In this document: in pieces, positions 1 through 8,039 of the stretch | How positions within the stretch are numbered: the first letter of the stretch is position 1 | Layout of the letters: every line of letters starts with the position of its first letter | Source: Hellea sp964576765 | GTDB lineage: Bacteria > Pseudomonadota > Alphaproteobacteria > Caulobacterales > Maricaulaceae | Direction: 5' to 3' | Assembly (NCBI GenBank): GCA_964576765.1 | Contig: CAZNWH010000012.1 | Location: forward strand, 1-32,390 | Length of the DNA: 32,390 nt | Notes under the pieces: model-generated | What the model was told of the DNA's origin: nothing | Seen by the model: only the letters and a program-made list of their open reading frames with translations | Database searches by the model: none | Made by a program: the position numbers and the translations under genes

Positions 1-1
1 A

Positions 2-2467
2 TATGCCCAACTTGAAGATGAAGTGATCGTCACGGCGACGAAACGCGCCGAAAGCGCTGCAGATGTTCCGATTGCCGTTACAGCATTAGGCGAAGATACT
101 CTTGAAGAGTTAAATGTAAATATTTTCACGGATTATTTGGTGCAATTACCGGGTGTTTCCGCTGGAGGATCAGGGCCAGGTACAAGTACAATATATATTC
201 GTGGTGTTGCCTCAACTACGCCAACATTGTCAGTGGCTGGCGTTGCGGGTCTATCACCAAACGTTTCATTTTACCTTGACGAACAACCTCTCGCCCAACC
301 AGGTCGTAACCTTGATGTTTACGCAGCTGATTTAGAACGTGTTGAGGTTTTATCTGGACCACAAGGAACGCTATTTGGAGCAAGTTCACAAGCTGGTACC
401 GTTCGCCTTATTACAAATAAACCCAAAATTGGTGTTGAAGAGGCGAGTTTTAAAGCGGGTTTTTCTTTCACAGAAGGCGGGGAGTCTAGTTATACCGCCG
501 AAGCTGTCTATAATGCCCCTATTGCCGAAAGCACGGCTCTTCGGGCTGTTGTCTATTATGATGACCAAGGCGGATATATTGATAATGTGCAGGGTACACG
601 CAGTGCGGCTGAATCTGCACGTTTCCGAGCTGCTGGTACGCCGCGTTCTAATGGGACACTTGTAGAATCTTTTAGGAATGGATTTCAGGCTGGAGCCGAT
701 TTGTCGAATGTGAACTTCATTCTCGCGGATAATTCAGCGCTGGTGGAAGATGATATTAATGATACTTCATATTTTGGTTTCCGAGCGAGCTTGTTGCATG
801 AATTTAATGACGATTGGTCAGTAAGTGCAGGTTATGCGCATCAAGAACTTGATTCTGATGGCGTGTTCTTTATTGATCCGACACTCGGCGATGATTTAGA
901 TATTCAACGGTTTGCAGATGATCGTCTTGAGGACGATTTCGATAACTTCAATTGGACTGTAAAGGGCCGTGTTGCTGGTCTTGAAGCGCTTTATACAGGC
1001 GCGTTCACGGACCGTGATATCGATCAGTTAAGTGATTACACAGATTACCTGTTTGTAGGACAATATTTGCCGTATTATATTTGTGACCGTGGTGTCACAT
1101 ATGATGGACCTGTAGGTTCTTACGGCGCTCCAAATCCGCCAACAGGAACGTGTCAAGCGCCTTCGCTCAATATTCCAACGACATCTAGCATTGAAGTGGA
1201 AACCCATGAGTTTCGTCTGACGACTGATTCAGATAATCGTTTTCGTGCAACTGCGGGTGTCTTTTATAGTGATTTGATACTGGAAGAGCTTGTCGATTTT
1301 ACCTACCCTGGGTCAGAATTAACAACAGCACCTGATGGTGCTGGCGGTATTGTAACTGGATTTGGACCTATCAGATCGCCAGATGGAACAACTTTGATTG
1401 AGCCAGGCGTTCTCTTTCCTGAGGGCGTTGCATTTAGAAATGATATAACGAGAACAGACGAACAATTCGGTGTTTTTGGTGAGGCTACATTTGATTTTAA
1501 TGATCAATTTGCTCTGACTGTGGGTGCTAGATATTATGACGTTAGAGTTGACCTTAGAGGTGGTTTCAGTGGAGCATTTGGTAATCGTGGAGCGACAACA
1601 GTTGATGTAAACTCAAATAACCGTAGTTTAGATGTGATATTTGATGGGGTTAATAACGTTGATGAAGCTGTCTCTGACGGTGTGATTATCAAAGTCACAG
1701 GAACATATACGCCAACAGATGATCTCCTGTTCTATGGTACATACTCACAGGGCTTCCGTCCGGGTATATTAAACCGTCCTGTGGGAGCAGCAGGTCCTAA
1801 TGGCTTTACTGTACCAGCGGCTGTTGACACTGATGATGTAGATAACTTTGAATTAGGTTGGAAAACAACGCTTGCGGACAATCAACTGCGGTTTAATGGT
1901 AGCGCTTTCTTTATTGATATTAGTGACTTGCAAACGACTATTTTTGACCCAAGTATCGTCAATCTCTTCTTTTCTGATAATGCTGCGGACGCCCGGGTCT
2001 TGGGGGTTGAAGGAGATATCACCTATGCGCCTCTTGCCTTTGAAGGCTTGACAATTAATGGGGCATTTTCCGTACTGGACAGTGAAATCACTGAAGTTCT
2101 TACACCGACTGGCGATGTTGTCGAAGGTGATGAGCTTGCTTTCGCACCTAGCTTTCAAGGTAACCTTCGGGCGCGTTACGAGTGGGATACAGCTGGCGGT
2201 TTACTTGGACATGTTCAGCCAAGTATTGTTTATTCATCATCGTCTAACTCTGATGTTTTAAGGTTTAATACTGACCGCGTGGCTGGGTATACGCAAGTCG
2301 GTTTAGCTTTAGGTTTATCAGGTGATAATTGGACTGGCGAAATTTATGCGAATAACCTGTTCGACAGTAGTGGCGAGCTTTCAAGGGCTTTCGGCAATGA
2401 CCGGCAACGCGTTACGCCTGTGCGGCCTCGGACTATTGGGGCTCGTGTGGCCTATAATTTCCGATAA
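2..2467 (+). CDS. TonB-dependent receptor, 5' end cut by window edge
   Basis: Outer-membrane beta-barrel receptor that imports a ligand using energy from TonB-ExbBD. The frame is open from base 2, so the signal peptide and true start lie outside the window; the first visible residues run into a TonB-box-like DEVIVTATKR. The plug domain follows, with the conserved IYIRGVAS and LERVEVLSGPQGTLFG stretches and ending near LITNKP, then a long barrel rich in alternating aromatic and acidic residues. It ends in RTIGARVAYNFR, typical of the last beta strand of the family. The visible 821 residues fit a receptor lacking only about 20-40 residues. The ligand cannot be read from sequence. The imino-acid catabolic genes downstream suggest a peptide or amino-acid derivative, which is inference only. 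Confidence 0.95.
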   Translation, partial: YAQLEDEVIVTATKRAESAADVPIAVTALGEDTLEELNVNIFTDYLVQLPGVSAGGSGPGTSTIYIRGVASTTPTLSVAGVAGLSPNVSFYLDEQPLAQPGRNLDVYAADLERVEVLSGPQGTLFGASSQAGTVRLITNKPKIGVEEASFKAGFSFTEGGESSYTAEAVYNAPIAESTALRAVVYYDDQGGYIDNVQGTRSAAESARFRAAGTPRSNGTLVESFRNGFQAGADLSNVNFILADNSALVEDDINDTSYFGFRASLLHEFNDDWSVSAGYAHQELDSDGVFFIDPTLGDDLDIQRFADDRLEDDFDNFNWTVKGRVAGLEALYTGAFTDRDIDQLSDYTDYLFVGQYLPYYICDRGVTYDGPVGSYGAPNPPTGTCQAPSLNIPTTSSIEVETHEFRLTTDSDNRFRATAGVFYSDLILEELVDFTYPGSELTTAPDGAGGIVTGFGPIRSPDGTTLIEPGVLFPEGVAFRNDITRTDEQFGVFGEATFDFNDQFALTVGARYYDVRVDLRGGFSGAFGNRGATTVDVNSNNRSLDVIFDGVNNVDEAVSDGVIIKVTGTYTPTDDLLFYGTYSQGFRPGILNRPVGAAGPNGFTVPAAVDTDDVDNFELGWKTTLADNQLRFNGSAFFIDISDLQTTIFDPSIVNLFFSDNAADARVLGVEGDITYAPLAFEGLTINGAFSVLDSEITEVLTPTGDVVEGDELAFAPSFQGNLRARYEWDTAGGLLGHVQPSIVYSSSSNSDVLRFNTDRVAGYTQVGLALGLSGDNWTGEIYANNLFDSSGELSRAFGNDRQRVTPVRPRTIGARVAYNFR

Positions 2468-2500
2468 GCCTTTACTTATTTAGATTTAAAGTAATATTGA

Positions 2501-2528
2501 AACACCTCTCTTGGAGAGGTGTTTTTTT
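2501..2528 (+). terminator. Rho-independent terminator after TonB receptor
   Basis: A perfect 10-bp stem (2501-2510 with 2514-2523), a 3-nt loop and an uninterrupted T-run to 2528, starting 33 bases after the receptor stop codon. It sits only 16 bases before the next start codon (2545), leaving no room for a promoter between them. Confidence 0.9.
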
Positions 2529-2544
2529 GTTTTGGGATTAAATT

Positions 2545-4566
2545 GTGACTACAAAGCCTAGAAGTAGTAATCCCCAAGACACGCGCCAAATGGCGCTTTT
2601 AAATATTCAAAAATTAATGCAATCTGGAGATTTTAAGGGAGCGTTGAAACAGCTCGATGAGCGTCTTGATGAAGATCCAAATTTTACAGATGCTCTCTAC
2701 ATGAAAGCGGTATGTTTCCGATATTTAAAACAGCCTGAGAAGGCATTTATCGAACTTGACAAACTAAAATATATTTTGCCTGAATTTGGCAGGGCTTTCC
2801 AAGAGCAAGGGCATCTTTATCGTGCTGCTGGCCAGAAAGAAAGAGCGCTTAATGCTTACCAAGTAGCTTGCCAACACAATCCAGTGCTGACAAGTAGTTG
2901 GACGGCACAGGCAGAGTTATTACGAGATTTAGACCATGATGACCGGGAAATAAATGCGGCAAAGGCTCAAGTAGAACGTATAAAGCAACTGCCTAAAGAA
3001 GTCGTTGCTGCAACTCATTTATTAGCAGAAAAACGTCTTGTAAAAGCAGAAAATTTATGTCGCCATTATTTACAGTCTAACCCTAAAGACACTGATGCGA
3101 TGAGGCTTTTAGCTGAAATTGCAGAGAAGTTTGGGGCGATGGAAGAAGCAGAGTTTCTCTTGGAAAGCGCTGTTGAATTTGCGCCTGAAAGAGTACAGCT
3201 CAGATTGGATTATTTGCAAATTTTACGCCGCCGACAAAAGCTGGAAGGGGCGTATGAGCAAGCAAAATATTTGTATGGTCATCAACCTCATAACACGACG
3301 TTTATAGCTCAGATGGCCATCTGTCACATGCAGCTTGGAGATTACCAAGCCTCGATAAAACTGTTTGAAAAAGTGAAACAGGTTGAACCCAATAATGCCG
3401 CAAACTTAACCTCTTTAGGTCATGCTTTGAAAACCAGTGGTCAAAACCAAGCAGGCGTAAAAGCTTATCAACAAGCTTATATGTCTCAAGCCAAACATGG
3501 TGAAGCCTATTTTTCACTTGCTAATCTGAAAACCTATAAATTTACGGACAAAGAAATTGCAGACATGTCGGTGCAAATTGAATCCAAAGATTTGACATAT
3601 CGTGATCGTATCCATTTTCTATTTGCGCTTGGAAAAGCGCATGAGGACCGCAAAGACTTTGAAGCGTCTTTTGATTTTTACAATCAAGCTAATGAACTTG
3701 GACGTAAGCAAATGCGCTATGATGGGGATAAAATGACCCAAGGTCTGTCTACGCAATTAAAGCACTGTACCAAAAGTCTATTTGCGGAGCAATCGGGCAA
3801 GGGGTTTCCTGCGCCGGACCCAATATTTATTGTTGGTTTACCCAGAGCGGGTTCAACATTACTGGAACAGATTATAGCCTCTCACAGCCAAGTTGACGGG
3901 ACTCAAGAGCTTGGAAATATCCTGACTATTTCTCATAAATTGCGCGGCCGTGGGCGGACAATTGAAACCTCGAGATATCCAAAAATATTACATGAGCTTA
4001 GTAAAGTACAACTAATGCAATTGGGAGAAAAGTTTATCGAAGAAACGCGTATTCACCGCGGTGATGCGCCGTTCTTTATTGATAAAATGCCGAATAATTT
4101 TAGGCATATCGGCCTTATTAATCTTATCTTACCTAATGCAAAAATCATTGATGCTAGGCGTCATCCTATGGCTTGCTGTTTTTCTGGTTTTAAGCAACAT
4201 TTTGCAGAGGGACAAGAATTCACTTATGGACTGAAACAGATAGGACAATATTACCGCGATTATGTTAGGCTCATGGACCATTGGGACGAGGTCTTACCAG
4301 GTAAAATTCTTCCAGTTCAGTACGAAAATATCGTCGCAGATACAGAAACTCAAGTCCGCCGGATTTTGGATTACCTTGAATTGCCATTCGAAAAAAGCTG
4401 TCTTGAGTTTCATAAAACAAAGCGGTCTGTTCGTACCCCCAGTTCTGAACAAGTACGGCAACCCATTTTTAAGTCTGGTTTGGAGCAATGGCGTAATTTC
4501 GAACCTTGGCTTGATCCACTTAAAGAAGCTCTAGGGCCACAAATTATGAAAAGATATCCGATTTAG
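2545..4566 (+). CDS. TPR repeat-containing sulfotransferase family protein
   Basis: A GTG start at 2545 is preceded by GGGA about 7 nt upstream. Residues 1 to ~400 form a series of tetratricopeptide-like helical repeats (for example around 30-65, 165-210, 250-300). The C-terminal ~245 residues are a sulfotransferase domain: PIFIVGLPRAGSTLLEQ (residues ~426-442) is the PAPS 5'-phosphosulfate loop and DARRHPMACCFSGFKQ the 3'-phosphate region. Enzymes of this fold move sulfate from PAPS to hydroxyl or amine acceptors; the TPR part probably binds a protein partner or acceptor. There is no signal peptide or membrane segment, so it is likely cytoplasmic. The next gene begins 9 nt after its stop, so it belongs to the catabolic operon. 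Such TPR-sulfotransferases are common beside TonB receptors in this bacterial group, but their acceptor is unknown. Confidence 0.88.
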   Translation: MTTKPRSSNPQDTRQMALLNIQKLMQSGDFKGALKQLDERLDEDPNFTDALYMKAVCFRYLKQPEKAFIELDKLKYILPEFGRAFQEQGHLYRAAGQKERALNAYQVACQHNPVLTSSWTAQAELLRDLDHDDREINAAKAQVERIKQLPKEVVAATHLLAEKRLVKAENLCRHYLQSNPKDTDAMRLLAEIAEKFGAMEEAEFLLESAVEFAPERVQLRLDYLQILRRRQKLEGAYEQAKYLYGHQPHNTTFIAQMAICHMQLGDYQASIKLFEKVKQVEPNNAANLTSLGHALKTSGQNQAGVKAYQQAYMSQAKHGEAYFSLANLKTYKFTDKEIADMSVQIESKDLTYRDRIHFLFALGKAHEDRKDFEASFDFYNQANELGRKQMRYDGDKMTQGLSTQLKHCTKSLFAEQSGKGFPAPDPIFIVGLPRAGSTLLEQIIASHSQVDGTQELGNILTISHKLRGRGRTIETSRYPKILHELSKVQLMQLGEKFIEETRIHRGDAPFFIDKMPNNFRHIGLINLILPNAKIIDARRHPMACCFSGFKQHFAEGQEFTYGLKQIGQYYRDYVRLMDHWDEVLPGKILPVQYENIVADTETQVRRILDYLELPFEKSCLEFHKTKRSVRTPSSEQVRQPIFKSGLEQWRNFEPWLDPLKEALGPQIMKRYPI

Positions 4567-4575
4567 GAGATGTAA

Positions 4576-5577
4576 ATGGAAAACCAAATTTTGTCCGTCG
4601 CAGAAATACATAAGCTCGCCAAAGAAACACTTATGAGTTTTGGAGCAGATGAATTTAATGCAGGCGCCGTCGCTGATATTGTGACTATGGCTGAACGGGA
4701 TGGGTGCGTCTCTCATGGTTTGTTTCGATTACCCGGATATGTGGCGACTTTGAAAAGCGGCAAGGTCAACGGAGAAGCAAAACCAACTGTAACAAAACTG
4801 GCCCCAGCAGTCGTTCAAGTAAACGGACATAACGCCTTTGCTCCCACAGCTCTTCAAGTTGGGCGTCCAGCTTTAATTGAGGCGGCCAAAACATGCGGTA
4901 TTGCTGTGATGCCGCTGATAGGCATTCATCACTTTGCTGCTCTTTGGACAGAACTTGAACCCGTTTGTGAAGCTGGTTTAGCCGCATTTGCCTGTACATC
5001 ATATAAACCATCAGTCATCCCGGCGGGGGGTAAAAAAGCCTTGTTTGGAACCAACCCAATCGCTTTTGGTTGGCCGCGTAATGGTCGCGCGCCAATGATA
5101 TTCGATATGGCGACCTCTGTTATGGCGCGCGGTGAAGTTGGCGTTGCCGCTCGAGATGGTCATACGCTCCCTGAAGGGGTCGGCGTTGATGCTGATGGAA
5201 ACGCCACTACAGATCCCCACAAAATCCTCAAAGGCGCTCTGATGACATTTGGCGGCTATAAAGGGTCATCTCTGTCGATGATGGTCGAACTACTGGCAGG
5301 CGCTATGATTGGAGAGAGTTTTAGTTTTGAAGCAGCTATACGCGATAATAATGATGGTGGTCCGCCCCAAGGTGGAGAATTTCTCATGGCCATCGATCCC
5401 TCACTTGTACGTGGTGATGATGGATGGAATGATCATGCGGAAGGTTTTTTTGATAAAATTTATGAACAAGATGGAACGCGATTGCCAGGAGATCGCCGTA
5501 TATCTAACCGAGTTAAGCATGATAAGGATGGCGTAGAAGTCTCACAGATCATTTTAGATAAGATAAGCGCGCTTTAA
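4576..5577 (+). CDS. Ldh-family NAD(P)H imino-acid reductase, DpkA-like (delta1-pyrroline/piperideine-2-carboxylate reductase)
   Basis: A 333-residue protein of the malate/L-lactate dehydrogenase (Ldh) family, which does not use a Rossmann fold. Key stretches are RDGCVSHGLFRLPGY (41-55), HHFAALW (118-124), FGTNPIAFGWP (147-157), FDMATS (166-171) and FGGYKGSSLSMMVELLAG (from 225). From memory of the family these resemble Pseudomonas DpkA, which reduces delta1-piperideine-2-carboxylate and delta1-pyrroline-2-carboxylate to L-pipecolate and L-proline, more closely than malate or ureidoglycolate dehydrogenases. The start is supported by AGGAGA (4565-4570) 5 nt before ATG. An aldehyde dehydrogenase of the 2,5-dioxovalerate type follows, consistent with proline/hydroxyproline catabolism. 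The exact substrate remains inferred. Confidence 0.82.
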   Translation: MENQILSVAEIHKLAKETLMSFGADEFNAGAVADIVTMAERDGCVSHGLFRLPGYVATLKSGKVNGEAKPTVTKLAPAVVQVNGHNAFAPTALQVGRPALIEAAKTCGIAVMPLIGIHHFAALWTELEPVCEAGLAAFACTSYKPSVIPAGGKKALFGTNPIAFGWPRNGRAPMIFDMATSVMARGEVGVAARDGHTLPEGVGVDADGNATTDPHKILKGALMTFGGYKGSSLSMMVELLAGAMIGESFSFEAAIRDNNDGGPPQGGEFLMAIDPSLVRGDDGWNDHAEGFFDKIYEQDGTRLPGDRRISNRVKHDKDGVEVSQIILDKISAL

Positions 5578-5624
5578 GCTAGAGTATAAGAGCATCTCTA
5601 ATTAGGTGAGGAAGAGGAAAAAAT

Positions 5625-7058
5625 ATGAGTGATATTTACGGTAGTCTGATTGATGGCGAGTGGAATAAATCAGGTATTCAAACCCCAAATATAAATCCAT
5701 CTGATGTGTCTGAAACACTCGGACATATGGTCAGCGCAACAGCAAGCCAAGTAAGTGATGCCGTGGCGGCGGCGCGAGCGGCTCAACCAGCTTGGGAAGC
5801 CGTTAAATTAGAAGAAAAGAAAAATATACTATATGCCATCGGGCAAGAACTGATTGAGCGCTGCGATGAAATCGGTGCGATTTTATCGTCAGAAGAAGGT
5901 AAACCTTTCGCGGAAGGCCGCGGGGAAACATTCCGGGCTGGTGAGTTTTATCAATATTATGCGGCTGAATGTTTACGTCAAATAGGAGAGTCAGCCGCCT
6001 CTGTCCGTCCCGGTATTAACATTGAGATCTCACGCGAACCTGTCGGAGTGGCAGGATTGATAACGCCATGGAATTTCCCGATTGCGATTGCGGCCTGGAA
6101 GATGGGACCAGCTCTGGCATATGGGAATACGGTAGTTCTGAAGCCTTCTGAAATTACTCCGGCAACAGCGCATATACTGGCAGAAGTTTTAAATAAACAT
6201 CTGCCTAATGGTGTGTTTAATATGGTTCAGGGAGGGGGTGATATTGGAGCCGCTTTATCTTCATCCAAAATAGATGCTGTCTCTTTTACGGGATCAGTTT
6301 CGACGGGACGTAAAATCGCTCAAGCTGCCATCCAAAATATGGCGAGAGTCCAGTGTGAAATGGGTAGTAAAAACCCGATTGTGGTTACAAAGCATGCTGA
6401 TCTTGATATTGCAGTAGCCCAGTGTATTCATGGCGCTTTTGGCGCGTCGGGCCAAAAATGCACGGCCTCATCGCGTTTGATAGTGGAAGCAGATATTCAC
6501 GATGAACTTGTAGACAAGCTGATAAATGCGGCAGAAGCCAAAAAAGTAGGCCATGCTTTGGCCGATGGTACGGAACTTGGCCCAGTTGTCTCAGAAAGCC
6601 AGATGAATAAAATTCTTGGTTATATGGATTTGGCAAGTCAGGAAGGTGGCAAATTAGTCACAGGAGGTTCGCGTCTCGAGCGAGAGACCGAAGGTTATTA
6701 TCTTGCTCCAACTATCTTTACAGATACCAAAAATAATATGCAGGTAAACCAAGAAGAAGTTTTTGGCCCTATGACATGTGTTATAAAAGTCGATAGTTAT
6801 GATGAAGGTATAGCTCTTGCCAATGATACAGAATTTGGTCTCGCCGCTTCTGTTATAACAAATTCTTTAAAAGAAGCCCAGCATTTCAAGCGTCATGCGA
6901 AATTCGGGAGTGTTTTAGTCAATTTGGCCACGGCGGGGTTGGATTATCATGTGCCATTTGGTGGGCGTAATTCATCTAGCTATGGTCCTCGAGAACAGGG
7001 TGAACACGCCAAAGATTTCTACACTATTATGAAAACGGCTTACACAAACCCCGGATAA
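5625..7058 (+). CDS. NAD(P)+-dependent aldehyde dehydrogenase, 2,5-dioxovalerate (alpha-ketoglutarate semialdehyde) type
   Basis: A 477-residue ALDH-superfamily enzyme oxidising an aldehyde to an acid. Catalytic residues are all present: N150 in TPWNFP, the FTGSVSTG nucleotide-binding stretch (221-228), general base E245 in CEMGSKNP and nucleophile C279 in GQKCTASSR. The C-terminus, with DYHVPFGGR, SSYGPREQG and a final KTAYT, is like the type III ketoglutaric semialdehyde dehydrogenases that finish sugar-acid and hydroxyproline degradation. Small departures from the usual motifs are EMGS instead of EMGG and GGRNSS instead of GGRKGS. The start has a clear AGGAAGAGG upstream. The next gene starts 3 nt after the stop, so the two are coupled. 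A succinate-semialdehyde or betaine-aldehyde role is less likely but not excluded. Confidence 0.85.
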   Translation: MSDIYGSLIDGEWNKSGIQTPNINPSDVSETLGHMVSATASQVSDAVAAARAAQPAWEAVKLEEKKNILYAIGQELIERCDEIGAILSSEEGKPFAEGRGETFRAGEFYQYYAAECLRQIGESAASVRPGINIEISREPVGVAGLITPWNFPIAIAAWKMGPALAYGNTVVLKPSEITPATAHILAEVLNKHLPNGVFNMVQGGGDIGAALSSSKIDAVSFTGSVSTGRKIAQAAIQNMARVQCEMGSKNPIVVTKHADLDIAVAQCIHGAFGASGQKCTASSRLIVEADIHDELVDKLINAAEAKKVGHALADGTELGPVVSESQMNKILGYMDLASQEGGKLVTGGSRLERETEGYYLAPTIFTDTKNNMQVNQEEVFGPMTCVIKVDSYDEGIALANDTEFGLAASVITNSLKEAQHFKRHAKFGSVLVNLATAGLDYHVPFGGRNSSSYGPREQGEHAKDFYTIMKTAYTNPG

Positions 7059-7061
7059 AAC

Positions 7062-8039
7062 ATGCTGATTATTGATGCCCTGCAATATGTGAACTGGACA
7101 CGCAAGCTTTTTGAAGAAGCAAAAGCAGGTGGGCTAAATGCTATTCATGTCACAATCAGCTATTGGGAAAACACCGAAGCTACATTAGCGAATATTGGAG
7201 ATTGGCGGCGTCGTTTTCGAGAGCATTCTGACCTTATAATGCCCATTAAAACTGCGGCTGATATTCGTATGGCAGAACAGACTGGTAAAGTCGGTATTAT
7301 ATTGGGGTTTCAAAATTGTTCACCTATTGAAGATGATTTACGCAAAGTCGAAATGCTACACGAACAAGGCGTGCGTATTATGCAACTCACCTATAATAAT
7401 CAGAGCTTACTTGCGACGGGATGTTATGAAGAAGGCGATAGCGGTGTCACACGATTTGGCCGCGAAGTTATTAAAGAAATGAACCGTGTTGGGATGATTA
7501 TTGACATGTCTCATAGCGCAGAGCATTCAACACTTCAAACTATTGAACTTTCTCAACGGCCTATAGCTATTACCCATGCCAACCCATTCCGCTGGCATCA
7601 AGCCCTTAGAAATAAGTCTGATGATGTTCTTAAGGCGTTGGGGCATAGCGGTGGTATGCTTGGTTTTTCTATGTATCCGTTTCATCTGAATAATGGCCCG
7701 GATTGTACCTTGGATGATTTTTGCGGCATGATCATGGACACCGCCGAATTAATAGGCATTGACCATATTGGCATTGGATCAGACCTTTGCCAAAATTGGG
7801 GCTATGAGACCTTGGAGTGGATGCGTAGCGGCACATGGACTTTTAAACCGGATTATGGTGAAGGGAGCGCATCTAATGCTGATTGGCCGCGCCAACCGGA
7901 CTGGTTCACAAGCAGCCGTGATTTTGCGAATATAGCAGATGGATTGAAATCAAAAGGTATGGAGCAAAATGATATTGAAAAAGTGATGGGTTTAAACTGG
8001 CTTCGTTTCTTTGAAGACGGTTTCTTAGGCCGACTATAA
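7062..8039 (+). CDS. Peptidase M19 (membrane dipeptidase)-fold protein with altered metal site
   Basis: A 325-residue TIM-barrel protein of the renal/membrane dipeptidase family. Recognisable family elements are IDMSHSAEHST (His151), AITHANPF (His172), ALRNKSD (182-188), IGIGSDLCQ (Asp241) and a closing MGLNWLRFF. The canonical N-terminal DGHND motif is here DALQY (residues 5-9), so both ligands of the first zinc are replaced. The bridging-Glu motif (GxEGG-like) reads GFQNCSPIED, with Gln84 at the expected Glu position. No signal peptide or lipobox is present, so it is cytoplasmic. It lies 3 nt after the aldehyde dehydrogenase, and its stop overlaps the next start by one base (8039). It may be a hydrolase or lyase using one metal, or no metal, on a cyclic amide or imino compound. 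The fold is secure and the reaction is not. Confidence 0.82.
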   Translation: MLIIDALQYVNWTRKLFEEAKAGGLNAIHVTISYWENTEATLANIGDWRRRFREHSDLIMPIKTAADIRMAEQTGKVGIILGFQNCSPIEDDLRKVEMLHEQGVRIMQLTYNNQSLLATGCYEEGDSGVTRFGREVIKEMNRVGMIIDMSHSAEHSTLQTIELSQRPIAITHANPFRWHQALRNKSDDVLKALGHSGGMLGFSMYPFHLNNGPDCTLDDFCGMIMDTAELIGIDHIGIGSDLCQNWGYETLEWMRSGTWTFKPDYGEGSASNADWPRQPDWFTSSRDFANIADGLKSKGMEQNDIEKVMGLNWLRFFEDGFLGRL

